Source: Providencia sneebia DSM 19967
Lineage (GTDB): Bacteria; Pseudomonadota; Gammaproteobacteria; Enterobacterales; Enterobacteriaceae
NCBI RefSeq assembly: GCF_000314895.2
Contig: NZ_CM001773.1
Span: 2,422,060-2,481,707, forward strand
Direction: 5' to 3'
DNA length: 59,648 nucleotides
Position 1 is the first letter of the stretch. Each line of letters opens with the position of its first letter. Positions 39,588 to 50,486 of the stretch are shown one piece after another. The position numbers and the translations under genes are program-made. The notes beneath the pieces were generated by a model. The model saw nothing but the letters and a program-made list of their open reading frames with translations, had not been told where the DNA came from and did no database searches.

Positions 39588-40889
39588 TTATTTTTTAGAA
39601 TTATGGACATCAACTTCTTCAATTTCATCCGTAATAAACTGCTTATCAGGTCGAACAAACGTGACAAATTTAAAGATCAATGCCATCACAATACCGACAA
39701 CAGTGGCTAATGCCATGCCTTTTAGTTCAGCTTGACCAATATGAATAACAGCACCACTTACACCAATAATTAAGATCACAGAAGTTAAAATTAAATTTTG
39801 TGGCTTGTTGTAATCAACTTTTGAATCAATAAGCACACGAATACCAGAAGCACCAATCACGCCATAAAGTAATAATGAAACACCCCCCATTACAGGTACG
39901 GGTACTAATTGAATTGCCGCTGCTAATTTCCCAACACAAGATAATAAAATAGCAATAATCGCAGCACCACCAATAACCCAAGTACTGTAAACTTTGGTTA
40001 TTGCCATTACGCCAATATTTTCACCATAAGTTGTGTTTGGTGTTGAACCAAAGAAACCGGAAATAACCGTTGAAAAACCATTTGCAAACATTGAACGGTG
40101 CAAACCTGGATTTTTCATCAAATCACGATCCACAATATTTGCCGTCACGACCAAGTGACCAACGTGCTCAGCGATCACCACTAGAGCCGCAGGTAAGATA
40201 GTTAAAATGGCAAACCATTCAAATCTCGGTGAATAAAAAGTAGGAATAGCAAACCAAGGTGCTTCAATCACAGGTGTAAAATCAACAATACCCATGAAGT
40301 AAGACAATGCATAACCCGCTAAAAAACCAATTAATATTGGAATAATGGAAAGGAATCCGCGAAATACCACTGCGCAAAGAATTGTCACCACTAATGTTGT
40401 AATTGAAATAATTAGCGTTGATGATTCTACAGGCGCATCCGCTGTTGGCAATAATCCGGCCATACCGGCTGCGGTTTGTGCTAATTCTAAACCAATAACA
40501 GCAACAATTGCCCCCATTGCTGCCGGAGGGAACATGGCATTAATCCAGCCCCTTCCCGCCACTTTGACTATTAATGCAACAAGACAAAATAACACCCCAC
40601 AAATAATAAAGCCTCCCAATGCAAGCTCATAGCCTAATGGAAGCAATATCAATACAGGTGATATAAATGCAAAACTCGATCCTAAATAAGCCGGAATGCG
40701 ACCTTTACAAATGAATAAGTATAATAAGGTCCCAATACCATTAAACAGTAAAACGGTCGCTGGGTTTATACCAAACAAAATTGGTACGATAACGGTTGCC
40801 CCAAACATAGCAAACAGATGTTGAAAACTGAGCGGTATCGTTTGAAATAGCGGTGGCCTTTCTTCAACACTGATCGTACGGCGTGTCAT
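39588..40889 (-). CDS. uraA: Uracil permease
   Basis: 433 residues of the nucleobase:cation symporter-2 family with about 14 membrane segments. Substrate motifs VVIAEHVGHLVVTANIV (containing Glu241-type and His residues) and GFFGSTPNTTYGENIGVMAIT (with the NxxTYGENIG signature) match UraA. It imports uracil with protons. It is the second gene after upp, separated by 64 nt containing a strong terminator, so its expression depends on read-through or on its own promoter. Confidence 0.96.
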   Translation of the reverse strand: MTRRTISVEERPPLFQTIPLSFQHLFAMFGATVIVPILFGINPATVLLFNGIGTLLYLFICKGRIPAYLGSSFAFISPVLILLPLGYELALGGFIICGVLFCLVALIVKVAGRGWINAMFPPAAMGAIVAVIGLELAQTAAGMAGLLPTADAPVESSTLIISITTLVVTILCAVVFRGFLSIIPILIGFLAGYALSYFMGIVDFTPVIEAPWFAIPTFYSPRFEWFAILTILPAALVVIAEHVGHLVVTANIVDRDLMKNPGLHRSMFANGFSTVISGFFGSTPNTTYGENIGVMAITKVYSTWVIGGAAIIAILLSCVGKLAAAIQLVPVPVMGGVSLLLYGVIGASGIRVLIDSKVDYNKPQNLILTSVILIIGVSGAVIHIGQAELKGMALATVVGIVMALIFKFVTFVRPDKQFITDEIEEVDVHNSKK

Positions 40890-40920
40890 TTTGTTTTATC
40901 CCCTTAATACTTTTTGAATC

Positions 40921-40948
40921 AAAAAAAAGCCGACTTCTTAAGTCGGCT
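40921..40948 (-). terminator. Rho-independent terminator between upp and uraA
   Basis: Perfect 9-base arms AGCCGACTT / AAGTCGGCT with a 3-nt loop are followed on the minus strand by eight T. It lies 6 nt after the upp stop and before uraA, so it limits or attenuates uraA transcription. Confidence 0.88.
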
Positions 40949-40953
40949 AGTTA

Positions 40954-41580
40954 TTATTTTGTACCAAATATCTTATCGCCCGCGTCTCCAAGACCCGGAA
41001 CAATATACCCATCTTCATTTAAATATTGATCAATAGACGCGGTATAAAGCTCAACATCTGGGTGAGCCGCTTCTAGTGCAGCAATTCCTTCAGGAGCCGC
41101 AACAAGGACTAATACTTTAATTGATTTACAGCCTGCATTTTTCAGCAAGTCAATTGTTGCAATCATTGACCCACCCGTTGCTAACATTGGGTCAACAACA
41201 AGCGCTAAACGCTCATCAATGTTAGAAACTAATTTTTGGAAATAAGATACAGGTTTCAGTGTTTCTTCATCACGATAAACACCAACTACACTGATACGCG
41301 CACTTGGAACACTTTCTAAAACTCCGTTCATCATCCCAATACCTGCACGCAGGATAGGAACAACAGTAATTTTCTTCCCTTTAATTTGTTCTATTTCTAC
41401 AGGACCACACCAACCTTCAATGGTGACTGTCTCAGTTTCTAGGTCAGCGGTTGCTTCATAAGTCAGTAGGCTACCAACCTCTGAGGCCAGTTCACGAAAA
41501 CGTTTAGTGCTGATTTCATGATCTCGCATCAGGCCGAGTTTATGTTTAACGAGAGGGTGTTTTACCTCAACGATCTTCAT
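40954..41580 (-). CDS. upp: Uracil phosphoribosyltransferase
   Basis: 208 residues, as in E. coli Upp. Motifs: [15 protein letters not shown], the PRPP-binding loop [13 protein letters not shown], and the C-terminal [15 protein letters not shown] uracil-binding region. It converts uracil and PRPP to UMP. It is divergent from purM with a PurR-type operator in between and is followed by a terminator and then uraA. GGAG-type sequence precedes the ATG. Confidence 0.97.
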   Translation of the reverse strand: MKIVEVKHPLVKHKLGLMRDHEISTKRFRELASEVGSLLTYEATADLETETVTIEGWCGPVEIEQIKGKKITVVPILRAGIGMMNGVLESVPSARISVVGVYRDEETLKPVSYFQKLVSNIDERLALVVDPMLATGGSMIATIDLLKNAGCKSIKVLVLVAAPEGIAALEAAHPDVELYTASIDQYLNEDGYIVPGLGDAGDKIFGTK

Positions 41581-41733
41581 GGGATTCTCCTACTATTTTA
41601 GACGCCAGCGCACAAAAAAATCGCCGGATTATACCTCTTTTTATATGCATTGCCACCTAGAACGACTTGATTGATGTCAAAACAATCAAAAATAATACAT
41701 TTTTATATTAGGATTAATTCATTCATAAAGCTA

Positions 41734-41762
41734 TCGCAAACGTTTGCTTAGCCTGATAGAAT
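41734..41762 (+). promoter_or_regulatory. purMN promoter with PurR-type operator
   Basis: TCGCAAACGTTTGCTT (41734-41749) contains the perfect palindrome GCAAACGTTTGC and fits 10 of 11 defined PurR positions. A -10-like TAGAAT lies at 41757-41762, so the operator occupies the -35 and spacer region. Layout and sequence closely resemble the E. coli purM promoter. It may also affect divergent upp. Confidence 0.78.
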
Positions 41763-41813
41763 AGATTTCATTGACGTTCATTTTTCTAAAACACAATTGC
41801 CTTGGGGGCCGTA

Positions 41814-42854
41814 GTGACTGATAAAACCTCTCTCAGCTATAAAGATGCCGGTGTTGATATTGATGCGGGTAATGCCTTGGTTGAACGAATTAAAGGTGTG
41901 GTAAAAGAAACCCGCCGTCCAGAAGTGATGGGAGGATTGGGAGGATTTGGTGCTTTATGTTCTCTGCCCCAAAAATACCGTGAGCCCGTTTTAGTTTCCG
42001 GGACTGATGGTGTAGGTACAAAACTGCGCCTCGCAATGGATCTAAAACGCCATGATACAATCGGTATCGATCTCGTCGCAATGTGTGTGAATGACCTCAT
42101 TGTACAAGGCGCTGAACCATTATTTTTCTTAGATTACTATGCAACAGGTAAATTGGATGTCGATACCGCAGCAAGTGTTATCACTGGAATTGCTGAAGGT
42201 TGTAAACAATCTGGTTGTGCATTAGTGGGTGGTGAAACTGCTGAAATGCCGGGCATGTATCATGGTGAAGATTATGATGTCGCAGGTTTCTGTGTTGGTG
42301 TTGTAGAACGTTCTGAAATTATTGATGGTAGTAAAGTGAGTGCTGGCGATGCATTGATTGCGCTTGCCTCAAGTGGTCCCCACTCCAATGGTTATTCATT
42401 AATTCGCAAAATTCTAGAAGTCAGTAAAACTGACTCAGAAGCGGTTGAACTTGAAGGCAAGTCACTTGCTGATCATTTATTGGCACCAACGCGTATCTAT
42501 GTCAAAAATGTCCTTGAATTAATAGAAAAATGCGATATTCATGCAATCGCGCACATTACTGGTGGTGGTTTCTGGGAAAATATTCCACGCGTATTACCTG
42601 AAAATACACAAGCGCAAATTGATAAAGATAGCTGGCAATGGCCTGCGGTCTTTAATTGGTTGCAACAAGCAGGTAGCGTGACCGACCACGAAATGTATCG
42701 CACCTTTAACTGTGGTGTCGGTATTATTATTGCCCTTCCTCAACATGAAGTTGAATCTGCTTTAGCGCTTCTGAATTCTCTGGGCGAAACAGCTTGGCAA
42801 ATAGGGACAATTGCAACTCAACCCGCTGGTGAAGAACAGGTAGTGATTCGCTAA
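41814..42854 (+). CDS. purM: Phosphoribosylformylglycinamidine cyclo-ligase (AIR synthetase)
   Basis: 346 residues from the GTG at 41814 ([20 protein letters not shown]); GGGGG lies 5 nt upstream. An in-frame TTG at 41802 overlaps that ribosome binding site and was rejected. E. coli purM also starts with GTG. Motifs: [31 protein letters not shown] and [16 protein letters not shown]. It closes the imidazole ring of AIR using ATP. The stop overlaps the purN start by one base (TAATG). Confidence 0.97.
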   Translation: MTDKTSLSYKDAGVDIDAGNALVERIKGVVKETRRPEVMGGLGGFGALCSLPQKYREPVLVSGTDGVGTKLRLAMDLKRHDTIGIDLVAMCVNDLIVQGAEPLFFLDYYATGKLDVDTAASVITGIAEGCKQSGCALVGGETAEMPGMYHGEDYDVAGFCVGVVERSEIIDGSKVSAGDALIALASSGPHSNGYSLIRKILEVSKTDSEAVELEGKSLADHLLAPTRIYVKNVLELIEKCDIHAIAHITGGGFWENIPRVLPENTQAQIDKDSWQWPAVFNWLQQAGSVTDHEMYRTFNCGVGIIIALPQHEVESALALLNSLGETAWQIGTIATQPAGEEQVVIR

Positions 42855-43492
42855 TGAAAAAGGTCGTTGTTCTCATTTCTGGCAGCGGCAGTAATTTGCA
42901 GTCACTGATTGATACAACATCATATGCTTCTCAAGCACAAATTGTTGCCGTTATCAGCAATCAGCCTGAAGCTTATGGGCTAGTTCGCGCACAACAGGCT
43001 GGAATTCCAGCCTTATCTTTGAGCACAAAACTGTTTGCTAATCGTGATGAATATGATGCTGCTCTCATGACAATGATCGACGAATATCAGCCAGATTTAG
43101 TTGTATTAGCTGGGTTTATGCGAATTTTAACGCCTAATTTCGTCAAACATTATGAAGGGAAAATGCTTAATATCCACCCTTCTTTACTGCCTAAATATCC
43201 CGGCTTACATACTCACCGTAAAGCCCTAGAAAATGGTGATCAAGAACACGGTACTTCCGTGCATTTTGTCACAGAAGAGCTTGATGGTGGGCCTGTTATC
43301 TTACAAGCTAGAATCCCAATTTTAGCTGAAGATACTGAAGAAAATCTCATTGAGCGAGTGAAAGAGCAAGAGCATCATATTTATCCCAAAGTGGTGCAAT
43401 GGTTTGTGACAGGACGTTTAACCATGAAGGATAATCATGCCTATTTAGATGGTACACTTTTATCACCACAAGGCTTTATCAAAGCACCATAG
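42854..43492 (+). CDS. purN: Phosphoribosylglycinamide formyltransferase PurN
   Basis: 212 residues, identical in length to E. coli PurN. The folate-dependent formyltransferase motifs are ISGSGSNLQSLID, LAGFMRILTPNFV, MLNIHPSLLPKYPGLHTH with the catalytic Asn-His pair, and HFVTEELDGGPVI with the aspartate. It transfers a formyl group from 10-formyl-tetrahydrofolate to GAR. It is translationally coupled to purM by a one-base overlap, so both obey the upstream PurR-type operator. Confidence 0.97.
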   Translation: MKKVVVLISGSGSNLQSLIDTTSYASQAQIVAVISNQPEAYGLVRAQQAGIPALSLSTKLFANRDEYDAALMTMIDEYQPDLVVLAGFMRILTPNFVKHYEGKMLNIHPSLLPKYPGLHTHRKALENGDQEHGTSVHFVTEELDGGPVILQARIPILAEDTEENLIERVKEQEHHIYPKVVQWFVTGRLTMKDNHAYLDGTLLSPQGFIKAP

Positions 43493-43514
43493 GTTTTCTA
43501 TCTTCCTTCTTTTT

Positions 43515-43589
43515 GATGTTACATGAACGCTACATTTTCTTTGCTGTTTGTAAACCAGATAAAATAAGTGATGTAGTGTTCATGCCATC
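43515..43589. repeat. Long imperfect inverted repeat between purN and speG
   Basis: Fifteen-base arms ACATGAACGCTACAT (43521-43535) and ATGTAGTGTTCATGC (43571-43585) are complementary at 13 positions, with a G-U pair in addition. An outer GATG/CATC pair extends the structure to 43515-43589. The loop is 35 nt. It lies 22 nt after purN and lacks a T-run, so it is either a purMN 3'-end structure or a small palindromic element. Confidence 0.4.
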
Positions 43590-43792
43590 TTGATAACTCA
43601 TTAGCCCTGCTGCTTTAAAATTGCGTTAATCTTCGCCAATTAACAGAACTCTCTGCTTTGTGTCATTATTTTATCGCAAATAAGTGTTATTCTTATGTAT
43701 TAAGTTGGAAAATAGAAGCATCATATCTATTCTAAAAGACTTAATGCGTCTTTAAATACAATACATATTTTTTAATAACACAGAGGTGTTTT
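43590..43792. other. speG upstream region
   Basis: About 200 AT-rich bases before speG. They must hold the speG promoter; no specific operator was recognised. Confidence 0.35.
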
Positions 43793-44380
43793 ATGACAAC
43801 CGGGCAAGCTCATCCGTTTAGATTGCGCCCACTTGAACGTGAAGATTTAGCATTTATCCATCAACTTGATAACAATGCAAGTGTGATGCGCTACTGGTTT
43901 GAAGAGCCATATGAAGCATTTGTTGAACTAAGCGATCTTTATGACAAACATATTCACGACCAATCAGAACGGCGTTTTATTGTTGAGAATGAAAGTGAAA
44001 AAGTTGGTTTAGTTGAATTGGTTGAAATTGATTACATTCATCGTCGCTCTGAATTTCAAATTATTATTGCGCCACGCTATCAAGGTCATGGCTACGCAAC
44101 TCGCGCAGCTAAACTTGCAATGGATTACGCATTTTCAGTGCTCAATCTTTATAAACTGTACCTCATCGTAGATAAAGAGAATATCAAAGCAATTCATATT
44201 TATAATAAACTCGGCTTTCATACAGAAGGTGAACTTATTGACGAGTTTTTTGTTAATGGTCGATATCACACTGCTATTCGTATGTGTATTTTCCAAAGCC
44301 AATATTTTGCAATTAAAGCTCAATCAAGCAATCCTGAAAATGTTGTCAGCCCTCACGCAACAATTAAACAACACCTTTAG
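43793..44380 (+). CDS. speG: Spermidine N1-acetyltransferase
   Basis: 195 residues, GNAT family; the first 170 follow E. coli SpeG (186) closely: [40 protein letters not shown] and [17 protein letters not shown], the acetyl-CoA-binding motif. The C-terminal tail is divergent and slightly longer. It acetylates spermidine and spermine, preventing toxicity at low temperature and in stationary phase. GAGG precedes the ATG. It lies just before ppk but with a 94-nt gap, so it is probably a separate transcript. Confidence 0.95.
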   Translation: MTTGQAHPFRLRPLEREDLAFIHQLDNNASVMRYWFEEPYEAFVELSDLYDKHIHDQSERRFIVENESEKVGLVELVEIDYIHRRSEFQIIIAPRYQGHGYATRAAKLAMDYAFSVLNLYKLYLIVDKENIKAIHIYNKLGFHTEGELIDEFFVNGRYHTAIRMCIFQSQYFAIKAQSSNPENVVSPHATIKQHL

Positions 44381-44474
44381 GATCCCAAAAGCTCTGCTAG
44401 CACAATCAAGTTAATCGCTGCATGTTAGTCAGGGTTTTTAATCTGATGAGTAGTCAGTACGATATGGAGAAACA

Positions 44475-46544
44475 ATGTCCCAAGAACGTTTATATCATGA
44501 AAAAGAGCTAAGCTGGCTAGCATTCAACGAACGAGTATTACAAGAAGCAGCAGATAAGCGAAACCCTCTTATTGAGCGTATGCGTTTTTTGGGCATTTAT
44601 TCCAATAATTTAGATGAATTTTATAAAGTGCGTTTTGCCGATGTAAAGCGACGCATTTTAATCAATGAAGAACGTGGTTCAGCAAGTGGCGCTCGCCATT
44701 TACTCAAACGCATTCAAAATAAAGTCGCAAAGCAAGAACAAGAGTTCGATATTCTCTATAACGACTTGCTACTTGAAATGGCACGTAACCAAATATTTTT
44801 AATTAATGAGCGCCAGATTTCTCCACGTCAACAAATATGGTTACGCCAATACTTTCGCCAAAATCTCCGCCAGCACATTACACCGATTTTAATAAATCCT
44901 GATACTAATCTGGTCGAATTTTTAAAAGATGATTACACCTATTTAGCGGTCGAGATTATCAATGGCAATGATGTCCAATATGCTTTATTGGAGATCCCTT
45001 CAGATAAAGTACCTCGTTTCGTCAATTTACCGCCTGAAATGCCAAAACGACGCAAATCAATGATCTTAATTGATAATATTTTACGTTATACGCTTGATGA
45101 AATATTCAAGGGCTTCTTCGATTACGATAAATTAAATGCTTATTCGATGAAGATGACGCGTGATGCAGAATATGATATCGCAACTGAAATGGAATCCAGT
45201 TTGCTTGAAATTATGTCGTCGACATTAAAACAGCGCTTAACGGCAGAACCAGTGCGTTTTGTTTATCAACGCGATATGCCTGATGAAATGGTCGCTGTTT
45301 TACGAGAAAAATTGGGATTATCTAATGACGACTCCGTCATTGCGGGTGGCCGTTATCATAACTTTAAAGATTTTATTAAGTTCCCCAATGAAGGCAATAA
45401 AAATCTATTAAATAAACCGTTGCCAAGACTGCGCCATCGTTGGTTTGATAATTTCCGCAATGGTTTTGATGCTATTCGTGAACGGGATGTATTACTTTAT
45501 TATCCCTATTACACTTTCGAACATACCTTAGAATTGCTAAGGCAAGCATCATTTGATCCGAATGTTCTCTCTATTAAGATCAATATTTATCGTGTTGCGA
45601 AAGATTCGCGAATTATTGATTCTATGATCCACGCTGCTCATAACGGTAAAAAAGTGACTGTTGTCGTTGAATTGCAAGCACGATTTGACGAAGAAGCCAA
45701 TATTCATTGGGCAAAACATCTTACTGCGGCTGGCGTACATGTCATTTTCTCTGCACCCGGCTTAAAAATACATGCAAAGCTCTTTATTATCTCGCGCATG
45801 GAAGAAGGTCAAATTGTCCGTTATGCACATATCGGAACGGGTAACTTTAATGAGAAAACAGCGCGTCTCTATACTGATTACTCGCTTTTGACTGCAAATG
45901 AAGAAATTACCAATGAAGTTCGTCGCGTTTTCAGCTTTATTGAAAATCCTTACCGCCCAGTGACTTTCAATAATTTGATGGTTTCTCCACAGAATACTCG
46001 AACTAAACTAAATGCGTTAATTGACCAAGAAATTGTCAATGCACTAGCGGGTCTGCCAAGTGGGATCACCTTAAAAATCAATAATCTTGTTGATAGAGAA
46101 CTGACAGATAAATTATATGATGCTTCGAATGCAGGTGTAAAAGTTCGTTTATTAATTAGAGGAATGTGCTCGTTAGTCGCCGGACAGCCGGGATACAGTG
46201 AAAATATTCAAGTCACCAGTATTGTCGACCGTTTTTTAGAACATGACCGCGTATATGTGTTTGCCAATGCCGGTGATGAGCAAGTCTTTATTTCATCAGC
46301 TGATTGGATGACACGAAATATTGACTATCGAATTGAAGTTGCGGTACGTCTTGTTGACGAGAGGCTAAAACAAACTGTACTCGATATTCTCGAATTACAA
46401 TTTAGTGATACCGTTAAAGCCCGTTATGTTGACAAAGATCTCAGTAATAACTATGTTCCCCGCGGTAATAAGCGAAAAATACAAGCTCAACTCGCAGTTT
46501 ATGACTATTTGAAATCATTAGAAACACCAGAAACAAGGTCTTAA
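44475..46544 (+). CDS. ppk: Polyphosphate kinase
   Basis: 689 residues, the length of E. coli Ppk1. N domain: [20 protein letters not shown]; catalytic domains carry [20 protein letters not shown], the phospho-accepting histidine in [29 protein letters not shown], and the second conserved histidine in [14 protein letters not shown]. It makes long-chain polyphosphate from ATP reversibly at the inner membrane. GGAGA precedes the ATG. ppx follows after 4 nt, forming the ppk-ppx operon. Confidence 0.97.
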   Translation: MSQERLYHEKELSWLAFNERVLQEAADKRNPLIERMRFLGIYSNNLDEFYKVRFADVKRRILINEERGSASGARHLLKRIQNKVAKQEQEFDILYNDLLLEMARNQIFLINERQISPRQQIWLRQYFRQNLRQHITPILINPDTNLVEFLKDDYTYLAVEIINGNDVQYALLEIPSDKVPRFVNLPPEMPKRRKSMILIDNILRYTLDEIFKGFFDYDKLNAYSMKMTRDAEYDIATEMESSLLEIMSSTLKQRLTAEPVRFVYQRDMPDEMVAVLREKLGLSNDDSVIAGGRYHNFKDFIKFPNEGNKNLLNKPLPRLRHRWFDNFRNGFDAIRERDVLLYYPYYTFEHTLELLRQASFDPNVLSIKINIYRVAKDSRIIDSMIHAAHNGKKVTVVVELQARFDEEANIHWAKHLTAAGVHVIFSAPGLKIHAKLFIISRMEEGQIVRYAHIGTGNFNEKTARLYTDYSLLTANEEITNEVRRVFSFIENPYRPVTFNNLMVSPQNTRTKLNALIDQEIVNALAGLPSGITLKINNLVDRELTDKLYDASNAGVKVRLLIRGMCSLVAGQPGYSENIQVTSIVDRFLEHDRVYVFANAGDEQVFISSADWMTRNIDYRIEVAVRLVDERLKQTVLDILELQFSDTVKARYVDKDLSNNYVPRGNKRKIQAQLAVYDYLKSLETPETRS

Positions 46545-46548
46545 TATT

Positions 46549-48078
46549 ATGCCAATCACTCAACCCTCGGCCCCGAGGCCTCAAGAAATTGCGGCTATTG
46601 ACCTTGGCTCTAATAGCTTTCATATGGTGATCGCTCGAATTGTCAATGGTGCACTTCAAGTTCTCACTCGTTTAAAAAAACGTGTCCATCTCGCAGATGG
46701 CTTAAGTGAAACGAATGAATTAAGTGAAGAAGCTATGGAGCGTGGATTAGCCTGTCTCGCGCTGTTTGCTGAACGCCTGCAAGGATTTAATGAAGCCAAT
46801 GTTTGTATTGTCGGGACACATTCCCTTCGCGTTGCCACCAATGTTGAAGAGTTTTTAAAACGCGCCAAGAAAATAATCCCCTATCCTATTGAAATTATTT
46901 CTGGCCAAGAAGAAGCGCGTTTAATTTTTATGGGTGTAGAGCACACTCAACCCGAAAAAGGCAGAAAATTAGTCATTGATATTGGTGGTGGTTCAACCGA
47001 ATTAATTATTGGTGAAAAGTTCGAACCGTTATTAATTGATAGTCAACGAATGGGGTGTGTGAGTTTTGCTCGAAACTATTTTCCTAATGAAGTGATTACA
47101 CCTGAAAATTTTAGCCGTGCTTATTTAGCGGCCTTTTTAAAGCTTGAACATTCTGCAACACAATTTAAAAAGTTAAAGTGGGATGTTGCAATGGGCGCTT
47201 CTGGAACCATAAAAGCCGCCCATAATGTCATTATTGAAATGGGTGAACTTGATGGCGTTATTACACGAGAACGTCTTGAAAAAATAAAACAGCTCGCATT
47301 AAGATATAAAACCTTTTCAGCTGTGGAAATTCCGGGATTATCCTCAGAACGTAAATATGTTTTTGTTCCCGGACTTGCTATTTTATGTGCGGTTTTTGAT
47401 TCACTCAATATTCAAGAACTTCGTCTTTCTGATGGCGCTTTGCGTGAAGGGGTTTTGTATGAAATGGAAGGTCGTTTTCGCCACCAAGACATCCGCCAGC
47501 GTACAGCATTAAGCCTTGCCGAACATTACAATATTGATAGAGAACAAGCCAAACGCGTCCTTAAAACGATGGAAGAACTTTATCATCAATGGGCGCAACA
47601 AAACCCTAAATTAGTCAATCCGCAGCTTGAGTCAATCTTAATCTGGGCGGTCATGCTCCATGAAGTTGGGCTAAATATCAACCAAAGTGGCTTACATCGC
47701 CACTCTGCTTATATATTACAAAACACCAATTTACCCGGTTTTAATCAAGAACAACAATTATTACTCGCCACTTTAGTGCGTAATCATCGCCGCGCGATTA
47801 AATATGATGATATTCCTAAGTTCCATTTATATAAAAGAAAACAATTTTTTCCATTGATTCAAATATTACGGTTATCAATTTTATTGAATAATCAACGTCA
47901 ATCAACCACCACACCATCATCATTGCGTTTAAAAACAGATGATGGCCATTGGACATTGTATCTTCCTGCTAATTACCTCACGCAAAATGCACTGATGCAG
48001 TTAGATTTAGAAAAAGAAAGTGCTTATTGGGAAGATGTACCCGGTTGGGAATTGAAGGTTCGAGAAGAGTCTAATTAA
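46549..48078 (+). CDS. ppx: Exopolyphosphatase
   Basis: 509 residues (513 in E. coli). The ASKHA fold begins with [17 protein letters not shown] and has [18 protein letters not shown] and [16 protein letters not shown] as the nucleotide/phosphate loops. The C-terminal HD-like domain (from about 310) includes [20 protein letters not shown]. It releases phosphate from the ends of polyphosphate chains; E. coli Ppx also degrades pppGpp. It is cotranscribed with ppk, the start being 4 nt after the ppk stop. Confidence 0.97.
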   Translation: MPITQPSAPRPQEIAAIDLGSNSFHMVIARIVNGALQVLTRLKKRVHLADGLSETNELSEEAMERGLACLALFAERLQGFNEANVCIVGTHSLRVATNVEEFLKRAKKIIPYPIEIISGQEEARLIFMGVEHTQPEKGRKLVIDIGGGSTELIIGEKFEPLLIDSQRMGCVSFARNYFPNEVITPENFSRAYLAAFLKLEHSATQFKKLKWDVAMGASGTIKAAHNVIIEMGELDGVITRERLEKIKQLALRYKTFSAVEIPGLSSERKYVFVPGLAILCAVFDSLNIQELRLSDGALREGVLYEMEGRFRHQDIRQRTALSLAEHYNIDREQAKRVLKTMEELYHQWAQQNPKLVNPQLESILIWAVMLHEVGLNINQSGLHRHSAYILQNTNLPGFNQEQQLLLATLVRNHRRAIKYDDIPKFHLYKRKQFFPLIQILRLSILLNNQRQSTTTPSSLRLKTDDGHWTLYLPANYLTQNALMQLDLEKESAYWEDVPGWELKVREESN

Positions 48079-48171
48079 TGTGGTTATTACTTAATTATTA
48101 TACATTAACCTGATTATTTCTCTCTGTAATTGGCCGACTTGCCCCCAATTTGTTAAGATTACGAGTATGAC

Positions 48172-48252
48172 TTGGCGTTAAGTGTAAATTAATGACAACT
48201 AAAGTAGTCATTTTCCGCCAACGGATAAAATAAAGGCGCGTTAAGCACCTTT
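48172..48252 (+). promoter_or_regulatory. Structured leader upstream of mgtE
   Basis: Three nested or consecutive stems can be drawn: TTGGCG (48172) with CGCCAA (48216); inside it TGACAACT / AGTAGTCA (48193-48210) with one mismatch; and AAAGGCGC / GCACCTTT (48232-48252) with one mismatch, ending about 10 nt before the AAGGA of mgtE. It could be a regulatory leader sensing magnesium, but it does not match a riboswitch class I can name. Confidence 0.35.
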
Positions 48253-48271
48253 CATTGTTTTAAGGATTAAA

Positions 48272-49732
48272 ATGTCACAACCTGCTTTCTCAACTGATGC
48301 AATACCTACAGTAAATCCGCATTCACAGAAACTGGCGTTTATCCGTCAGCAGATTTTAACGTTGTTTATGGACGATGAAGAATTTGTCCATGCGCTGATT
48401 GAACATGACCAGCATATTAGTCTGAATGACAAAAAGATAAGTGAAAAAGTCCATGCTGTTAAAGAATTGCTCGTTGATTTACACGCAGCGGATATCGCCG
48501 ATATTTTGGAGATGTTGCCTTATGATGAACGTTTAGCATTATGGCGTCTTGTTGATAATACTGAACGCGGTGAAGTGTTAGTCGAAGCTTCTGTTGCCGT
48601 TTGGGATAGTTTAATAAAAGACATGTCAGACAGAGAGCTATTACGCGCTGTTGCCAACCTTCATGTCGACGAACAAGCTTATATTGCTGAGCATTTACCA
48701 CAAGACACCATGAGAAGGTTACTCACCTATCTCGACCCAAGTCTTCGTAGCCGTATACGTGAAGTTTTGCAGTATGCAAAAGACAGTGTTGGGCAAATGA
48801 TGGATTTTGAGTTCGTCACTGTCCGTCCACATATTACATTAAAAACAGTACAACGTTACTTGCGTCAACGCGGCAAAATACCTGAAGCTACCGATAAAAT
48901 TTTCGTTGTTGATCATAACAATCACCTGCAAGGCGAATTACCTCTTACAACCATTTTAATTCAATCGCCTGAAAAAATTGTCGCAGATGTCATGAAAACC
49001 GACACAGTCACCTTCTTACCTGATGAAAAAGGGGAAGATGCAGCCAGTGCGTTCGAACGTTATGACTTAATTTCTGCTGCCGTTGTAGACAACAATGGGC
49101 TACTAATGGGGCGACTAACTGTTGAAGATATCGTTGACAACTTAAACGAAGAAAATGATAACAGCATCCGCCGGATGGGGGGGTTAAGCCCAGAAGAAGA
49201 TGTGTTTGCTCCCGTTGGTCAAGCCGTGAAAACACGTTGGACATGGCTTGCAATTAACTTATGTACAGCGTTTGTTGCCTCTCGTGTAATTGGTGTGTTT
49301 GAAGACACTATTTCGCAACTTGTTGCCTTAGCAACCTTAATGCCTATTGTTGCTGGTATTGGTGGGAATACAGGTAACCAAACTATTACCATGATTGTCC
49401 GAGCAATCGCCTTACACCAAATCCAAACGGGTAGTTTCTCATTCTTAATGTTAAGAGAGCTGGGAGTTGCCTTTATTAACGGGATTGTCTGGGGTGGTAT
49501 AATGGGAGTTGTCACCTATTTCCTTTATGGCGATATTGCCATGGGTGCCGTCATGACCCTAGCTATGGTACTAAACCTACTCATGGCTGCCATTATGGGC
49601 GTTCTTATCCCGTTAATTATGCTTAAATGTGGTAAAGACCCTGCGATTGGTTCTAGCGTAATGATCACCGCCATTACCGATACAGGTGGATTCTTTATTT
49701 TCTTAGGATTAGCCACACTTTTCTTAGTTTAA
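48272..49732 (+). CDS. mgtE: Magnesium transporter MgtE
   Basis: 486 residues. The N-terminal superhelical MgtE_N domain (LLVDLHAADIADILEMLPYDERLALWRL in parts) is followed by two CBS domains (about 140-265; VADVMKTDTVTFLPDEKGED) and five membrane helices. The pore region includes LATLMPIVAGIGGNTGNQT, the family signature of the channel helix, and ends TAITDTGGFFIFLGLATLF. MgtE is a homodimeric Mg2+-gated channel. E. coli K-12 lacks mgtE, so this is a difference from the model. A possible leader structure precedes it and a strong terminator follows. Confidence 0.96.
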   Translation: MSQPAFSTDAIPTVNPHSQKLAFIRQQILTLFMDDEEFVHALIEHDQHISLNDKKISEKVHAVKELLVDLHAADIADILEMLPYDERLALWRLVDNTERGEVLVEASVAVWDSLIKDMSDRELLRAVANLHVDEQAYIAEHLPQDTMRRLLTYLDPSLRSRIREVLQYAKDSVGQMMDFEFVTVRPHITLKTVQRYLRQRGKIPEATDKIFVVDHNNHLQGELPLTTILIQSPEKIVADVMKTDTVTFLPDEKGEDAASAFERYDLISAAVVDNNGLLMGRLTVEDIVDNLNEENDNSIRRMGGLSPEEDVFAPVGQAVKTRWTWLAINLCTAFVASRVIGVFEDTISQLVALATLMPIVAGIGGNTGNQTITMIVRAIALHQIQTGSFSFLMLRELGVAFINGIVWGGIMGVVTYFLYGDIAMGAVMTLAMVLNLLMAAIMGVLIPLIMLKCGKDPAIGSSVMITAITDTGGFFIFLGLATLFLV

Positions 49733-49751
49733 TCAAATCGCCTTTATGCCT

Positions 49752-49781
49752 AAAATGCCCAGTAAACTTACTGGGCATTTT
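49752..49781 (+). terminator. mgtE terminator
   Basis: Fourteen-base complementary arms AAAATGCCCAGTAA / TTACTGGGCATTTT with a minimal loop, followed by TACTTATT, about 20 nt after the mgtE stop. Confidence 0.8.
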
Positions 49782-50486
49782 ACTTATTAGAATAAAATAA
49801 GCTCATACACTATTTCATTCTCAACAATATAGTCTTGCAATAACAGCAATGGTTATTTTAAATTAACGATGCAATTTCAAGATATATATTCGCTAACCTT
49901 TAATTTATTTTCATTTACTATTACTACTAAAAATATTTCTATATTAGAAAATTAATATTTTGTTACTTTATCGACGATTTAATCAGCAAAAAATATATTT
50001 TTTTATCAATTAATACCTAATAGTGAAAATATAATTATAGGATCTCCTGAAAAAAACCTTTTATTAACATCATATAATGTTATTGTTTCACCAAATAGAC
50101 AATCACACCACACTAAAACAGATAACAGGAATATTAACCTTGTTTTGAGGATGACTGTTTACAGAATATGGAATTTCCTGCTATAAATTAACTCATGCAT
50201 TAAGTTACAGAGTATTAACTAGGTTACATCATCTAGCGCTTTATACCTCGTATCTGTTCACTTCTAATATTATTTGCCTCTTATATTAGCGGCAAATTGA
50301 ACTGTTATATCGAATACACAATAAATGTACCCTAAATAATTCGAATGATAGCAAAGTGACCAAGGAATGAATGACTAGGAACAAACTAACAACTGAAGAT
50401 TGTCGCCATAAATACAATCAACAGCACAGCAACTTTAAGTACGACGGATATAAATAATATATCCGGTATTAAAAAAGGATCATATT
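49782..50486. other. Long AT-rich gene-free region upstream of the MHS transporter
   Basis: About 700 bases without a credible ORF. Base composition is strongly AT-biased between 49840 and 50100. It must contain the promoter of the MHS transporter. The length suggests several regulatory inputs, or relics of a lost gene; I see no recognisable protein remnant. Confidence 0.5.
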
